Source of the DNA: Labedella endophytica
GTDB lineage: Bacteria > Actinomycetota > Actinomycetes > Actinomycetales > Microbacteriaceae
Direction: 5' to 3'
Length of the DNA: 64,000 nt
Assembly (NCBI RefSeq): GCF_003990045.1
Contig: NZ_RZGZ01000002.1
Span: forward strand, 310,001 to 374,000
Shown in pieces: positions 8,610-16,411 of the stretch; position 1 is the stretch's first letter; every line of letters starts with the position of its first letter. Both the position numbers and the translations under genes were made by a program. Under the pieces are notes generated by a model. The model searched no databases, was not told the origin of the DNA, and saw only the letters and a list, made by a program, of their open reading frames with translations.

Positions 8610-8791
8610 GCCGTCGCGCTCGCGTCGTCCTCGCCCTCGGCCTGAGAGGGCTTGCCGATGTCCTCGACCCCGGGGGTCTGAGGCTCGGGCGCCTCCACGT
8701 CCGTGTCCTCGCCCTCCGCTTGCGACGGCTTGTCGAGCACGGGGTCGTACTCCTCGGCGTCCGATGCGGTCGAACTCGTCTGATCCGTCAT
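8606..8791 (-). CDS. Small acidic protein with a duplicated KPSQAEGED motif
   Basis: The 61-residue protein is highly acidic, with no signal peptide or membrane segment. It contains KPSQAEGEDT at about 21-30 and KPSQAEGEDD at about 47-56, so about half of it is a direct duplication. AGGAG precedes the ATG. The stop overlaps the start of the PAP2-kinase gene in ATGA, so the two are probably co-translated. I do not recognise its function. It may be an intrinsically disordered partner of the lipid enzyme or a general stress protein. Confidence 0.65.
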   Translation of the reverse strand: MTDQTSSTASDAEEYDPVLDKPSQAEGEDTDVEAPEPQTPGVEDIGKPSQAEGEDDASATA

Positions 8792-8884
8792 GAGGTACTC
8801 CTGTCTCGGGGTGACTGCGGTCTCAGTGCGACTGCGATGTCTCCACGCTACGCCGCACCACCGGCCGTCGCCCGGGGTTGCGGC

Positions 8885-9427
8885 TCACGCTCCGCGGGGA
8901 GGATCGATGAGCAGTGAGACGCGGTCGTCGAGATAGGCGCCGAGCTCGGTCGTGCTCGTGCCGCCGCGACCGACACGCCACCGCACCATCGGAACGTCGT
9001 CAACGAGCACAAAGGGTCCGTCTCCGCTCCGGAACTCGTCGGCGTCGAGAGCGAGGCGACGCCACCCGAAGTTGACGGTCTCGCCGTCGGGGAACCGACC
9101 GCGACGCGCGGCCGCGCGCTCCTCCGCGCGGTCGCGGGCGGACTCCGAGGTGTATCCGCGCCGACCGGGGTCGATCGCCCGCGTGGTGGATCCCGTGGCG
9201 TAAGCCGTGCCCTCCGTGTCGATCAGGAGCACCCCGATGCGCCACACCCGTCCGACGGGACGCATGACCGGCTCCCGCGGCACGAGCAGCACGCGCCGGC
9301 GCCCGATGTACTCGGCGAGCGCCTCGTCCCGGGCACCCGCCGACCGCAAGCGCTCGGCGGCGCGACCGATCAGGGTCCGAGCGCGGTCCTCCGGCCGGAG
9401 CGGGGCGTCAGGGGGCGCATCGGTCAT
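8885..9427 (-). CDS. Conserved hypothetical protein
   Basis: The 180-residue protein has an N-terminal helix-rich part (RARTLIGRAAERLRSAG), a strand region LLVPREPVMRPVGRVWRIGVLLI, and a later LDDVPMVRWRVG region. It has no signal peptide or membrane helix. I do not recognise a family. The frame stays open to 10231, but that extension is antisense to the clpP pair and is rejected. A CAAGAT -10 box 6 nt before ATG 9427 supports this start. It is divergent from the clpP operon, and the palindrome at 9505-9523 lies between them. Confidence 0.72.
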   Translation of the reverse strand: MTDAPPDAPLRPEDRARTLIGRAAERLRSAGARDEALAEYIGRRRVLLVPREPVMRPVGRVWRIGVLLIDTEGTAYATGSTTRAIDPGRRGYTSESARDRAEERAAARRGRFPDGETVNFGWRRLALDADEFRSGDGPFVLVDDVPMVRWRVGRGGTSTTELGAYLDDRVSLLIDPPRGA

Positions 9428-9504
9428 GAGTCCATCTTGCGCTGTGCCGCCCGCTCCCCTCGACCCCTGGACGTCCTCCGCCGAGAGCGGATCCACTGAC
9501 AGCC

Positions 9505-9523
9505 GATCCGCCGACGGCGGATC
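9505..9523. promoter_or_regulatory. Palindromic operator upstream of the clpP operon
   Basis: A perfect inverted repeat, GATCCGCC-GAC-GGCGGATC, lies just upstream of a possible -35 (TGGCTC, 9527-9532) and 28 bp before a possible -10 (CAGGCT, 9551-9556). Its centre is near -49 if transcription starts at the ATG 9563, the position of an activator site. A further GCGGATCC half-site lies at about 9487-9494. The layout (7-bp arms, 3-bp spacer, CC/GG at the centre) matches the Streptomyces PopR site as I recall it. Confidence 0.5.
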
Positions 9524-9562
9524 CGCTGGCTCCGGCTCGGCCCGAGAACACAGGCTGGTCCC

Positions 9563-10171
9563 ATGACCGATTCCGACACCCCTCCTCTCTTCACCGCCCG
9601 GCTGCGCGAGCAGCTCCGACACCGCCGTGTCCTCGTCCTCGACGGAGCGCTCGACGACGACAACGGCACCGCGCTCGCCGCCGATCTCCTCACTCTGGCC
9701 GCCGACGATCCGCGCAGCGACATCACCCTGTGGATCCACTCGCCGGGCGGCTCCGTGCCCTCCATGCTCGCCATCCGTGACGTGATGCGGATCGTGCCGT
9801 GCGACGTATCGACCCTCGCGCTCGGCCTCGCGTGCAGCGCGGGCCAGTTCCTCCTCTCCGCCGGGACACCGGGCAAGAGGTTGGCGCTCCCGCATGCCCG
9901 CGTCCTCATGCACCAGGGATCGGCGGGCATCGGCGGCTCCACTGTCGAGGTCGAGGTCCAGGCGGACGACCTGCGGCACGTGCGGGACACGGTCCTCGGT
10001 CTCATCGCGTCCGACACCGGCCAACCCGTCGAGCGCATCTTCGACGACTCGCTCCACGACCGCTGGTACACCGCGACCGAGGCGCGGAGCTACGGCTTCA
10101 TCGACGACATCGTCGACGACTTCTCCCAGATCATGCCGGACACGCGGCAGCCCGTCGGTCTGGGGGTGTGA
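9563..10171 (+). CDS. clpP: ClpP-family peptidase subunit with intact catalytic triad
   Basis: The 202-residue protein has the ClpP fold. SPGGS is at 60-64, the nucleophile Ser92 lies in GLACSAGQF, His117 in ARVLMHQ, and the likely triad Asp166 in HDRWYTA. It is more divergent than housekeeping ClpP: the usual GQAASM is GLACSA, and the N-terminus is short, with no clear propeptide. It would form part of a Clp peptidase ring that degrades unfolded proteins delivered by a Clp ATPase; no ATPase is encoded nearby. The gene is followed after 1 base by a second clpP-like gene. A CAGGCT -10 box sits 6 nt before the ATG. Confidence 0.9.
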   Translation: MTDSDTPPLFTARLREQLRHRRVLVLDGALDDDNGTALAADLLTLAADDPRSDITLWIHSPGGSVPSMLAIRDVMRIVPCDVSTLALGLACSAGQFLLSAGTPGKRLALPHARVLMHQGSAGIGGSTVEVEVQADDLRHVRDTVLGLIASDTGQPVERIFDDSLHDRWYTATEARSYGFIDDIVDDFSQIMPDTRQPVGLGV

Positions 10172-10172
10172 G

Positions 10173-10796
10173 ATGAGCGGATACACGATCCCGAACGTCA
10201 TCGCGCAGCACCCCCGCGGCGAGCGCATCATGGACGTCTACTCGCACCTCCTCACGGAGCGGATCGTCTACCTCGGCACAGGCATCGATGCGGGGGTCGC
10301 CAACGCGCTCATCGCCCAGCTGCTGCACCTCGAGGCCGATGCCCCCGGGCGCGAGATCAACATGTACATCAATTGCGACGGCGGTGACATGACGTCGATG
10401 CTCGCCGTCTACGACACCATGCAGTACATCGAGGCGCCGGTCGCGACGACGTGTGTGGGCCAGGCGATCGCCGCCGGCGCCGTGCTCCTCGCGGCCGGGG
10501 CGCCCGGGCGACGTTCCGTCCTCCCTCACACGCGCGTCGTGCTGCACCAACCGGCGGTGCGGAGTCAGGGCACGATCCCCGACCTCATCCTGCAGGCCGA
10601 CGAGCTCGTCCGGATCCGGTCGGAGCTCGAGACCGTGCTCGCCTCCCACACCGGGCGGAGCGTCGAGACGCTCCGGAAGGACACGGACAGGGACCGCGTC
10701 TTCACGCCGGAGGCGGCCGTCCAGTACGGGCTCGCGGACCACGTGCTCACGCGATCGGGGCGTGCGGAGCCTCAGGCGGCGGTGACGAGCAGCTGA
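10173..10796 (+). CDS. ClpP paralogue lacking the catalytic serine (ClpR-like)
   Basis: The 207-residue protein aligns well with ClpP ([37 protein letters not shown]). However, the nucleophile motif GQAASM is GQAIAA, so Ala100 replaces the serine. The oxyanion loop SPGG is also changed, to NCDGG. His125 and the downstream Asp remain. The protein should therefore be inactive alone and act as a structural or regulatory ring subunit with the upstream active ClpP, as ClpR does in cyanobacteria and plastids. The gene starts 1 base after the previous stop. Its 3' end overlaps the convergent XRE regulator by 25 bases. Confidence 0.9.
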   Translation: MSGYTIPNVIAQHPRGERIMDVYSHLLTERIVYLGTGIDAGVANALIAQLLHLEADAPGREINMYINCDGGDMTSMLAVYDTMQYIEAPVATTCVGQAIAAGAVLLAAGAPGRRSVLPHTRVVLHQPAVRSQGTIPDLILQADELVRIRSELETVLASHTGRSVETLRKDTDRDRVFTPEAAVQYGLADHVLTRSGRAEPQAAVTSS

Positions 10797-11083
10797 GGGG
10801 TCGGCGGCATCGCGCGAGAGCGCGGGGCGAGGTGACGTGCGACATCGCCGACGAGATCGGGCAGCGTGAGCCCGAGCGCGCCGGCGACCGCGGCGATCAT
10901 CTCGCTCGAGGGCTCCTTCAATCCACGCTCCATCTCGGAGAGGTATTGGGGCGACACCCCCGCCCGCCCGGCCGTCTCGCCGAGGGTCTCGGCCCGCTCC
11001 GCGCGGTGCGCCCGAAGACGTTCGCCGAGCGCCTCCCGCCAGAGCGGCTCGGGCGGGGACTCCCTGTGCGACGAGGCCGGCAT
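10772..11083 (-). CDS. XRE-family regulator with Ala-Ala C-terminus, PopR/ClgR-like
   Basis: The 103-residue protein has an XRE helix-turn-helix at about 15-75 ([20 protein letters not shown], then [13 protein letters not shown] and [15 protein letters not shown]). This matches the Clp-gene regulators ClgR and PopR. It ends QLLVTAA, and two terminal alanines are the kind of tag Clp proteases recognise. The start at 11083 has GAGGTGA 9 nt upstream. An in-frame ATG at 11179 would add 32 residues without a good ribosome site. It converges on and overlaps the clpP pair by 25 bases, so it probably controls that operon and may itself be a Clp substrate. Confidence 0.78.
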   Translation of the reverse strand: MPASSHRESPPEPLWREALGERLRAHRAERAETLGETAGRAGVSPQYLSEMERGLKEPSSEMIAAVAGALGLTLPDLVGDVARHLAPRSRAMPPTPQLLVTAA

Positions 11084-11264
11084 GCCGCGTGTCACCTCGC
11101 CGGCGGTCCGCCGGGGGGACGGGGCGTCTCGGCGGACCCGTGTCGTCCGGTAGTGATCGAGTCGGGCGATGTCGCGCATGGCCTCACGATAACCACGTCG
11201 GATCGCGACCGCCCTGCTTCTGCGGCCGATTCCGCTCACAGCAGAGGAGCGGGCCGCGACCGGC

Positions 11265-12200
11265 TCAGGTGGACGCCGTCCGCATGGTGGTGCCCGCCCG
11301 CGAGGCGAAGGCCCGCGCGGTCTCCGCGATCGTGCGCTGCATGACCGTGACCGCCGCGGTGGGGGCCACATCGGACGGGCGGGCGAGGCTGATCGTGCGC
11401 GCGAGGGTCGAGTCCTCGAGGCGCACGCCGCGGAGCCCGGGGCGGTCGAGCAGCACCATCGCGGGCACGATCGCGACGCCGAGCCCGCGCTCGACGAACC
11501 GCAGCACCGCATCCATCTCCGCACCCTCCAGGACGACGTCGGGCTCGATCCCGGCCGACCGGAACGCCGCGTCGGTGGCGTTGCGGAGGTCGTAGGACGC
11601 GCTCAACACGATCTGGGGCAGCCGCCCCACGCCCTCGAGCGCGATCGACTCCCCCGTCGTGACGGGCGGCGAAGCGGCGGCGGAGATCACGACGAGTTCC
11701 TCCACGAGCAGCGGGGTGAGCGTGAAACGCTCGGCCGACGCGGTGTCGGAGGTGGTCACGATCGCGACGTCGAGTTCCCCGGCGGCGAGCTGGTCGAGCA
11801 GGCGACGGGACCCGTGCTCGGACAGGTGCAGTTCCACGGCGGGGTGGGCCCGATGGAACGTGCCGAGGACCTCGGCGACGAGGCTGATGCAGAGCGTCGG
11901 CGTCGCTCCGAGGCGGACGCGTCCGCGGCGGAGCCCCGCGAGCTCGTCGAGTTCCCGCCGCACGGTCTCAGCGTCGGCGAGCATGCGCCGGGCGAGCGGC
12001 AGGAGGGACTCGCCAGCAGTGGTGAGCGAACTCCCGCCGCGGGCCCGGTGGACGAGTTCGGCTCCGAGGTCCTGCTCGAGCGAGGAGATCTGGCGACTCA
12101 GGGAGGGCTGCGCGAGATGGAGCTGCTCGGCGGCCCGCGTGAAGTTGCCGAGGCGCGCCACCTCGACGAAGCTCCGCAGCTGTTCCAGATTCATGGCCAT
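11265..12200 (-). CDS. LysR-family transcriptional regulator
   Basis: The 311-residue protein has the LysR winged helix at about 4-63 (LRSFVEVARLGNFTRAAEQL, then HLAQPSLSRQISSLEQDLGA). A periplasmic-binding-protein-like effector domain from about 90 to 300 follows. It is divergent from the flavoprotein gene with 70 bases between starts, the classic arrangement for a LysR regulator and its target. The first of two close ATGs (12200) is chosen because a TACGCT -10 box lies 6 nt upstream, suggesting a leaderless mRNA. The short AT-rich intergenic stretch (ATATATGCAT near 12226) is the obvious place for its binding site. The effector is unknown. Confidence 0.92.
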   Translation of the reverse strand: MAMNLEQLRSFVEVARLGNFTRAAEQLHLAQPSLSRQISSLEQDLGAELVHRARGGSSLTTAGESLLPLARRMLADAETVRRELDELAGLRRGRVRLGATPTLCISLVAEVLGTFHRAHPAVELHLSEHGSRRLLDQLAAGELDVAIVTTSDTASAERFTLTPLLVEELVVISAAASPPVTTGESIALEGVGRLPQIVLSASYDLRNATDAAFRSAGIEPDVVLEGAEMDAVLRFVERGLGVAIVPAMVLLDRPGLRGVRLEDSTLARTISLARPSDVAPTAAVTVMQRTIAETARAFASRAGTTMRTAST

Positions 12201-12270
12201 AGCTCCAGCGTATCGAGGTGAGCCGATATATGCATTGGAGTAATGGGACCTCCGACCCTAGCGTGGAGGA

Positions 12271-14004
12271 ATGACCACCTCCGAACGCCAGATCTCCACC
12301 ACCGTCCTCGTCATCGGCACGGGCGGTTCCGGCCTGCGTGCCGCGATCGAGCTCGCCGAGGCGGGTGTCGACGTCCTCGCCCTCGGCAAGCGCTCGAAGT
12401 CGGACGCCCACACCTCCCTCGCCGCCGGCGGGATCAATGCCGCCCTCGGCACGATGGACGCGGACGACACCTGGCAGCAGCACGCCGCCGACACGCTCAA
12501 GGAGAGCTACCTGCTCGCCAACCCGCACACGGTCGAGATCGTGACCTCGGGCGCCGCGCGGGGCATCGACGATCTCGAGCGCTACGGCATGCCCTTCGCT
12601 CGCGAAGACGACGGCCGCATCTCCCAGCGCTTCTTCGGCGCGCACACCTTCCGCCGCACCGCCTTCGCCGGCGACTACACGGGACTCGAGATCCAGCGCA
12701 CGCTCGTCAATCGCGCGGCCCAGCTCGAGATCCCGATCCTCGACACCGTCTACGTCACACGCATCCTCGTGAACGAGGACGGTGCCGTGTTCGGCGCCTA
12801 CGGCTTCGACCTCGAGGACGGCACGCGCTACCTCATCCACGCCGACGCCGTGATCCTCGCGGCCGGTGGCCACAACCGCATCTGGCGCCGCACCTCGTCC
12901 CGGCGCGACGAGAACACGGGCGACTCGTTCCGCCTCGCCGTCGAGGCAGGCGGGCGCCTGCGTGACCCCGAGCTCGTCCAGTTCCACCCGTCCGGCATCA
13001 TCGAGCCGGAGAACGCCGCCGGCACGCTCATCAGCGAGGCCGCCCGCGGAGAGGGCGGCATCCTCCGCAACGGCCTCGGCGAACGCTTCATGCAGAACTA
13101 CGACCCGGAGCGGCTCGAGCTCTCGACCCGCGACCGCGTGGCCCTCGCGTGCTACACCGAGATCAAGGAGGGACGCGGCACCCCCAACGGCGGCGTCTGG
13201 CTCGACGTCTCCCACCTGCCGCGCGAGACGATCATGACCCGCCTCCCCCGCGTCTACCAGACGATGCTCGAGCTGCAGATGCTCGACATCACGACCGACC
13301 CGATCGAGATCGCGCCGACGGCGCACTACTCGATGGGCGGCGTGTGGGTGCGCCCCGAGGACCACAGCACGGACGTGCCCGGCCTCTACGCGATCGGCGA
13401 GGCCTCGAGCGGCCTGCACGGTGCCAATCGCCTCGGCGGGAACTCACTCATCGAGCTCCTCGTCTTCGGACGGATCGTCGGGCAGGCCGCCGCGGACTAC
13501 TCCGCGGGCCTCTCCGCCCAGACCCGGTCGGCCGCCGCCGTGCAGACGGCGCGCGACGAGATCGCCGACCTCCTCGCCTCGGACGGCACCGAGAACGTGC
13601 GCGCCCTCCAGCGGGCCATCCGCAACACGATGACGGAGCACGCGGGCGTCGTGCGCGACGAGGACGGGCTGCGCGCGGGACTCGCAGAGCTCGACCGCAT
13701 CGAGGAGCGCATGCGCGCCATCGGAGTGCACCCCGACATCGCGGGCTTCCACGACCTCGCCCACGCCTTCGACCTCAAGTCAGCCGCCCTCGCAGCTCGT
13801 GCGACCCTCGAAGCGGCGCTCGAGCGCCGCGAGACCCGCGGCTGCCACAACCGCTCCGACTTCCCCGACATGGATCCGGCGCTCCAGGTGAACCTGGTGT
13901 GGTCTCCGCGCGATGGCGTCTTGCGCGAGAGCATCCCTCCGATCCCCGACGAGATCGGCGCGCTCATGAGCGAGGTGTCGCAGGCCGGCAAGCTCCTCGA
14001 GTAA
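12271..14004 (+). CDS. FAD-dependent oxidoreductase, fumarate reductase/L-aspartate oxidase family
   Basis: The 577-residue flavoprotein begins with a Rossmann FAD motif, VIGTGGSGLRAA (14-25). It carries HTSLAAGGINAALG, the substrate-domain elements HPSGII and SEAARGEGG, HYSMGGVWV, and GANRLGGNSLIELLVFGR near the C-terminal third. This is the succinate dehydrogenase/fumarate reductase flavoprotein and aspartate oxidase superfamily. There is no iron-sulfur or membrane subunit beside it and no nadA/nadC, so it is not obviously part of a respiratory complex or NAD synthesis. The C-terminal helical domain is complete. TAGCGT sits 6 nt before the ATG. The divergent LysR gene probably regulates it. 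Confidence 0.85.
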   Translation: MTTSERQISTTVLVIGTGGSGLRAAIELAEAGVDVLALGKRSKSDAHTSLAAGGINAALGTMDADDTWQQHAADTLKESYLLANPHTVEIVTSGAARGIDDLERYGMPFAREDDGRISQRFFGAHTFRRTAFAGDYTGLEIQRTLVNRAAQLEIPILDTVYVTRILVNEDGAVFGAYGFDLEDGTRYLIHADAVILAAGGHNRIWRRTSSRRDENTGDSFRLAVEAGGRLRDPELVQFHPSGIIEPENAAGTLISEAARGEGGILRNGLGERFMQNYDPERLELSTRDRVALACYTEIKEGRGTPNGGVWLDVSHLPRETIMTRLPRVYQTMLELQMLDITTDPIEIAPTAHYSMGGVWVRPEDHSTDVPGLYAIGEASSGLHGANRLGGNSLIELLVFGRIVGQAAADYSAGLSAQTRSAAAVQTARDEIADLLASDGTENVRALQRAIRNTMTEHAGVVRDEDGLRAGLAELDRIEERMRAIGVHPDIAGFHDLAHAFDLKSAALAARATLEAALERRETRGCHNRSDFPDMDPALQVNLVWSPRDGVLRESIPPIPDEIGALMSEVSQAGKLLE

Positions 14005-14007
14005 TCC

Positions 14008-14069
14008 CGTGGGGTGTCTCATTCTGTTGTCAGCAGGGCCCGGACGACAACAGAATGCGACACCCCACG
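14008..14069. repeat. Palindromic repeat element (copy A), just after the flavoprotein stop
   Basis: The arms at 14008-14031 and 14046-14069 pair over 24 bases with one mismatch (14019/14058), around a 14-base loop. The conserved core GGTGTCGCATTCTGTT of the right arm (reverse complement) matches an arm of the element at 45637-45696. It starts 4 bases after the TAA and could serve as a terminator, although it has no T-tract. Confidence 0.75.
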
Positions 14070-14076
14070 CGGCGCT

Positions 14077-14082
14077 TAAGAT
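14077..14082 (+). promoter_or_regulatory. Possible -10 box of the RNase H gene
   Basis: TAAGAT lies 28 bases before the RNase H ATG, directly after the palindromic repeat, which would overlap the -35 region. Confidence 0.35.
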
Positions 14083-14110
14083 GGGACGGCACCATCGACG
14101 AGAGGCACGA

Positions 14111-14797
14111 ATGACGATCACGGCCGCGGCAGACGGATCCGCTCTGGGGAACCCCGGACCCGCCGGATGGGCGTGGTACGTCGACGACGACAACTGGGCC
14201 GCGGGCGGATGGAAGCACGCCACGAACAACCAGGGCGAGCTCATGGCCGTGCTCGATCTGCTCCTCGCGACCGCCCACCTCGACGACGACCTCCACATCC
14301 TCTGCGACAGTCAGTACGTCATCAACTGCATCACCAAGTGGATGCCGGGGTGGAAGAAGAAGGGCTGGCGCAAGGGCGACGGCAAGCCGGTCATGAACGT
14401 CGAACTCCTCAAGCGGATCGACGAAGCCGTCGTCGGCCGTCGCTACCGCTTCGAGTGGGTCAAGGGCCACGTGGGACACGTGCTGAACGAGGCCGCCGAC
14501 TCCCGGGCTCGGGCGGTCGCGGAGGCCTTCCAGCGCGGGACCACCGTGCCGGAGGGGCCAGGACTCACGACCGCGGGCAGTGCGTCGGGGGTCTCCGCCG
14601 CGCCGCGACGCGACGTCGTCTCCGATGCGCGGGAGCCCGTCTCGACGCCGAGCCTGTTCTCGTTCGACGAGGAGCCCGACGACGAGCCCACGCGATCGGT
14701 CACGGTGGTCCTCACCGAGGCGCAGCACGAGCGTCTCGTGGATCGCGCACGGCGAGCGTCCGTCACTCCGGCGGAGTATCTCCGCGGTCGGATCTGA
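14111..14797 (+). CDS. rnhA: Ribonuclease HI with C-terminal extension
   Basis: The 228-residue protein has an RNase HI domain in the first about 150 residues. Asp8 in AAADGSALGNPGPAGWAWY, Glu in NNQGELMAV, Asp in CDSQYVINC and the late Asp in NEAADSRAR supply the DEDD acidic cluster. The handle region KKKGWRKGDGKPVMN is present. The enzyme removes RNA from RNA-DNA hybrids. An extra about 75 residues include a disordered segment and a short EAQHERLVDRARRASVTPAEYLRGRI helix pair resembling a ribbon-helix-helix tail. AGAGG precedes the ATG. The 3' end overlaps a small convergent gene by 35 bases. Confidence 0.92.
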   Translation: MTITAAADGSALGNPGPAGWAWYVDDDNWAAGGWKHATNNQGELMAVLDLLLATAHLDDDLHILCDSQYVINCITKWMPGWKKKGWRKGDGKPVMNVELLKRIDEAVVGRRYRFEWVKGHVGHVLNEAADSRARAVAEAFQRGTTVPEGPGLTTAGSASGVSAAPRRDVVSDAREPVSTPSLFSFDEEPDDEPTRSVTVVLTEAQHERLVDRARRASVTPAEYLRGRI

Positions 14798-15083
14798 CGA
14801 CGTCGAGGCGCCCCCGCCCGAAGGGGAGTCGAGGCGCCCGGTAGACGACTCGGGACGTCTGCTCACTCACGTCCACGGCGGCGTCCCCGTAACGCCACAC
14901 GCGGTTGAAGAGGTAGATCCGCACCGTCGTGTCGTCGGTCGGTCGCTGCCAGGTCCCGGTGCCCCACTGGGTCGGCTGGCCTCGGCCTCCGATGACGACG
15001 GTCGGCCTCACGCCGGGGTTCACGGACAACCGCGGACGGACGAGCACGAGCTCGAAGCGATCGACGTTCGGCTCACTCGTCAT
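14763..15083 (-). CDS. Hypothetical protein, probable operon partner of the methyltransferase
   Basis: The 106-residue protein begins MTSEPNVDRFELVLVRPRLS and has alternating strand-like hydrophobic segments, including TTVRIYLFNRVWRYGDAAVDV. It lacks a signal peptide or membrane helix. I do not recognise a family; it looks like a small beta-rich protein. GAGGAAG lies 9 nt before the ATG. The start overlaps the methyltransferase stop by 11 bases and its end overlaps the RNase H gene by 35 bases, so the coding call rests mainly on the ribosome site and gene packing. Confidence 0.55.
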   Translation of the reverse strand: MTSEPNVDRFELVLVRPRLSVNPGVRPTVVIGGRGQPTQWGTGTWQRPTDDTTVRIYLFNRVWRYGDAAVDVSEQTSRVVYRAPRLPFGRGRLDVVRSDRGDTPPE

Positions 15084-15873
15084 GTCGCACATCTTCCTCA
15101 CCCGAGGGGGCAGCGTCGCTCGCTTCCGGCACCCGGCCGACCACGAAGCGGAACGTATTGTTCAGCAGGTACCGACCATCCTCCTGCAGGAACCTCTGCG
15201 CGGCGCGCAGGACGACCTCGCGATACGACGAGACAGCGTCCGAACTCTCCTCATCGAGCAGGACGGCGCGCAGGAGCGCCGCGTCTCCGTCGAGTGTCCA
15301 GGGGACGTCGATCGTACCGGCCTCGACGACCTCGAGGCCTGCCTCATGGAGGACCGCCTCGAGTCCTCCCGGCAGGCGCAGGTCACCGTCGGGTGTCGGC
15401 TCCTCGCCATCCTCCGCGGCGAGAGCCGCATCGATCTCGTCGAGATCGCTCAGCGCCCTCTCTGCCCAGTTGGCGATCGCGACCACTCCACCCGTCCGTG
15501 TCACGCGGCGAGCCTCGGTGAGGGCGGAGATCGTGTCGTCGGCGAACTGCAGTGCGTTCACGGCCATGACCACGTCGAACGTGGCGGTCGGCCACGGGAG
15601 GGCGTCCCACGACTCCACGCGGATGTCGGCGGTCGGAGCGATCGACCGAGCGTGGTCGACCATGCCGCGCGCTGGATCGACGCCCGATACGTGCGCGCCT
15701 CGATCGACGAGGGCGGCGATGAACTCTCCGGTTCCGCATCCCACGTCGAGCACCGACGAGCCCGCCCGGAGGCGAGTCACCTCGATGAGTCGGTCATGTA
15801 CCGGACGCGCCGCAGGACCCCAGGAGCGGGACCACTCGACGGCCACGTCGGACCACGCGTCACCCCCGCTCAC
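15073..15873 (-). CDS. Class I SAM-dependent methyltransferase
   Basis: The protein is 266 residues from the chosen GTG. Motif I is VLDVGCGTGEF, followed by the acidic residue ending strand beta-2 in HVSGVDPARGM, a motif II-like FDVVMAVNALQFADD, and a later TRTGGVVAIANW. This is the Ubi/Coq-type class I methyltransferase pattern with an extra C-terminal lid. The substrate is unknown. The frame is open further upstream, but the sequence before GTG 15873 is low-complexity and overlaps the DUF3072 gene, so the start is a judgement and lacks a strong ribosome site. Confidence 0.82.
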   Translation of the reverse strand: MSGGDAWSDVAVEWSRSWGPAARPVHDRLIEVTRLRAGSSVLDVGCGTGEFIAALVDRGAHVSGVDPARGMVDHARSIAPTADIRVESWDALPWPTATFDVVMAVNALQFADDTISALTEARRVTRTGGVVAIANWAERALSDLDEIDAALAAEDGEEPTPDGDLRLPGGLEAVLHEAGLEVVEAGTIDVPWTLDGDAALLRAVLLDEESSDAVSSYREVVLRAAQRFLQEDGRYLLNNTFRFVVGRVPEASDAAPSGEEDVRHDE

Positions 15874-15910
15874 GGCAGGACCGGGCGGGGGTGTTCGCGA
15901 CGGAAGACGA

Positions 15911-16282
15911 TTACTTTCCTCGGCCCGTCTTCTCCTGGAGCCGTTCGATGTGCTCGGACGCCTCGGCCTTGGTGAGGTCGGCGGAGAGCTCCTCCCCTGC
16001 CTCGCGAGCGAGGGTGTCGAGGTAGCTGCGCTGCGCACCCGTCATGGGCTCGTCGCCGGTCACCCAGTCGTCGGTGTTCTTAACGGCGGTGTCGCCGCTG
16101 TCACCACCGAGGGTCTCGCCACCGAGGGTGTCGCCGTCCGTGCCGGTCGACTCCTCGGGCGAGGAGACGGTGGGGGCGTCGGCGCCATCGTTGGGGCCGA
16201 CGTTGGTGTTGCCCGCGTCGGCGATGTGCTCGTCGTTCGTCGTGGGGTTGGTGTTGACCGGGGTGATGTTCTCTTGGCTCAT
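15911..16282 (-). CDS. DUF3072 domain protein
   Basis: The 123-residue protein has an acidic, Asn/Asp/Thr-rich N-terminal half, probably disordered. The C-terminal module DDWVTGDEPMTGAQRSYLDT and the following EAGEELSADLTKAEASEHI match the DUF3072 family, small soluble proteins common in actinobacteria and of unknown function. I chose ATG 16282 because the protein then starts MSQENITP and the upstream open frame is GC-rich noise. It probably has its own promoter in the 129 bases before the PspC gene end. Confidence 0.85.
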   Translation of the reverse strand: MSQENITPVNTNPTTNDEHIADAGNTNVGPNDGADAPTVSSPEESTGTDGDTLGGETLGGDSGDTAVKNTDDWVTGDEPMTGAQRSYLDTLAREAGEELSADLTKAEASEHIERLQEKTGRGK

Positions 16283-16411
16283 ATCGCCGACGCTACCCCG
16301 CACCACCGACACCGCGGAGGGGTTGCACGTCGAGGTGTTCCGGGTCGCGGGAGAGCATCCCGGGCGGAGCCGTGGTCCGGCCGGCCCACGCCGCGTGGGC
16401 ACCCGATCAGC

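Noticed and set aside
8885-10231. Reading the hypothetical gene on the minus strand as a 448-residue protein
   Set aside because: The extra 268 residues are antisense to the clpP operon. The -10 box before ATG 9427 and the divergent operator region argue for the shorter gene.
9563-10796. Treating this clpP pair as the housekeeping clpP1-clpP2 operon
   Set aside because: No clpX or tig is adjacent, and both proteins are diverged, one without its catalytic serine. The housekeeping pair should be elsewhere.
14008-14069. The palindrome as a terminal repeat of an insertion sequence
   Set aside because: No transposase gene, target duplication or paired partner end is present nearby. A dispersed palindromic repeat fits better.
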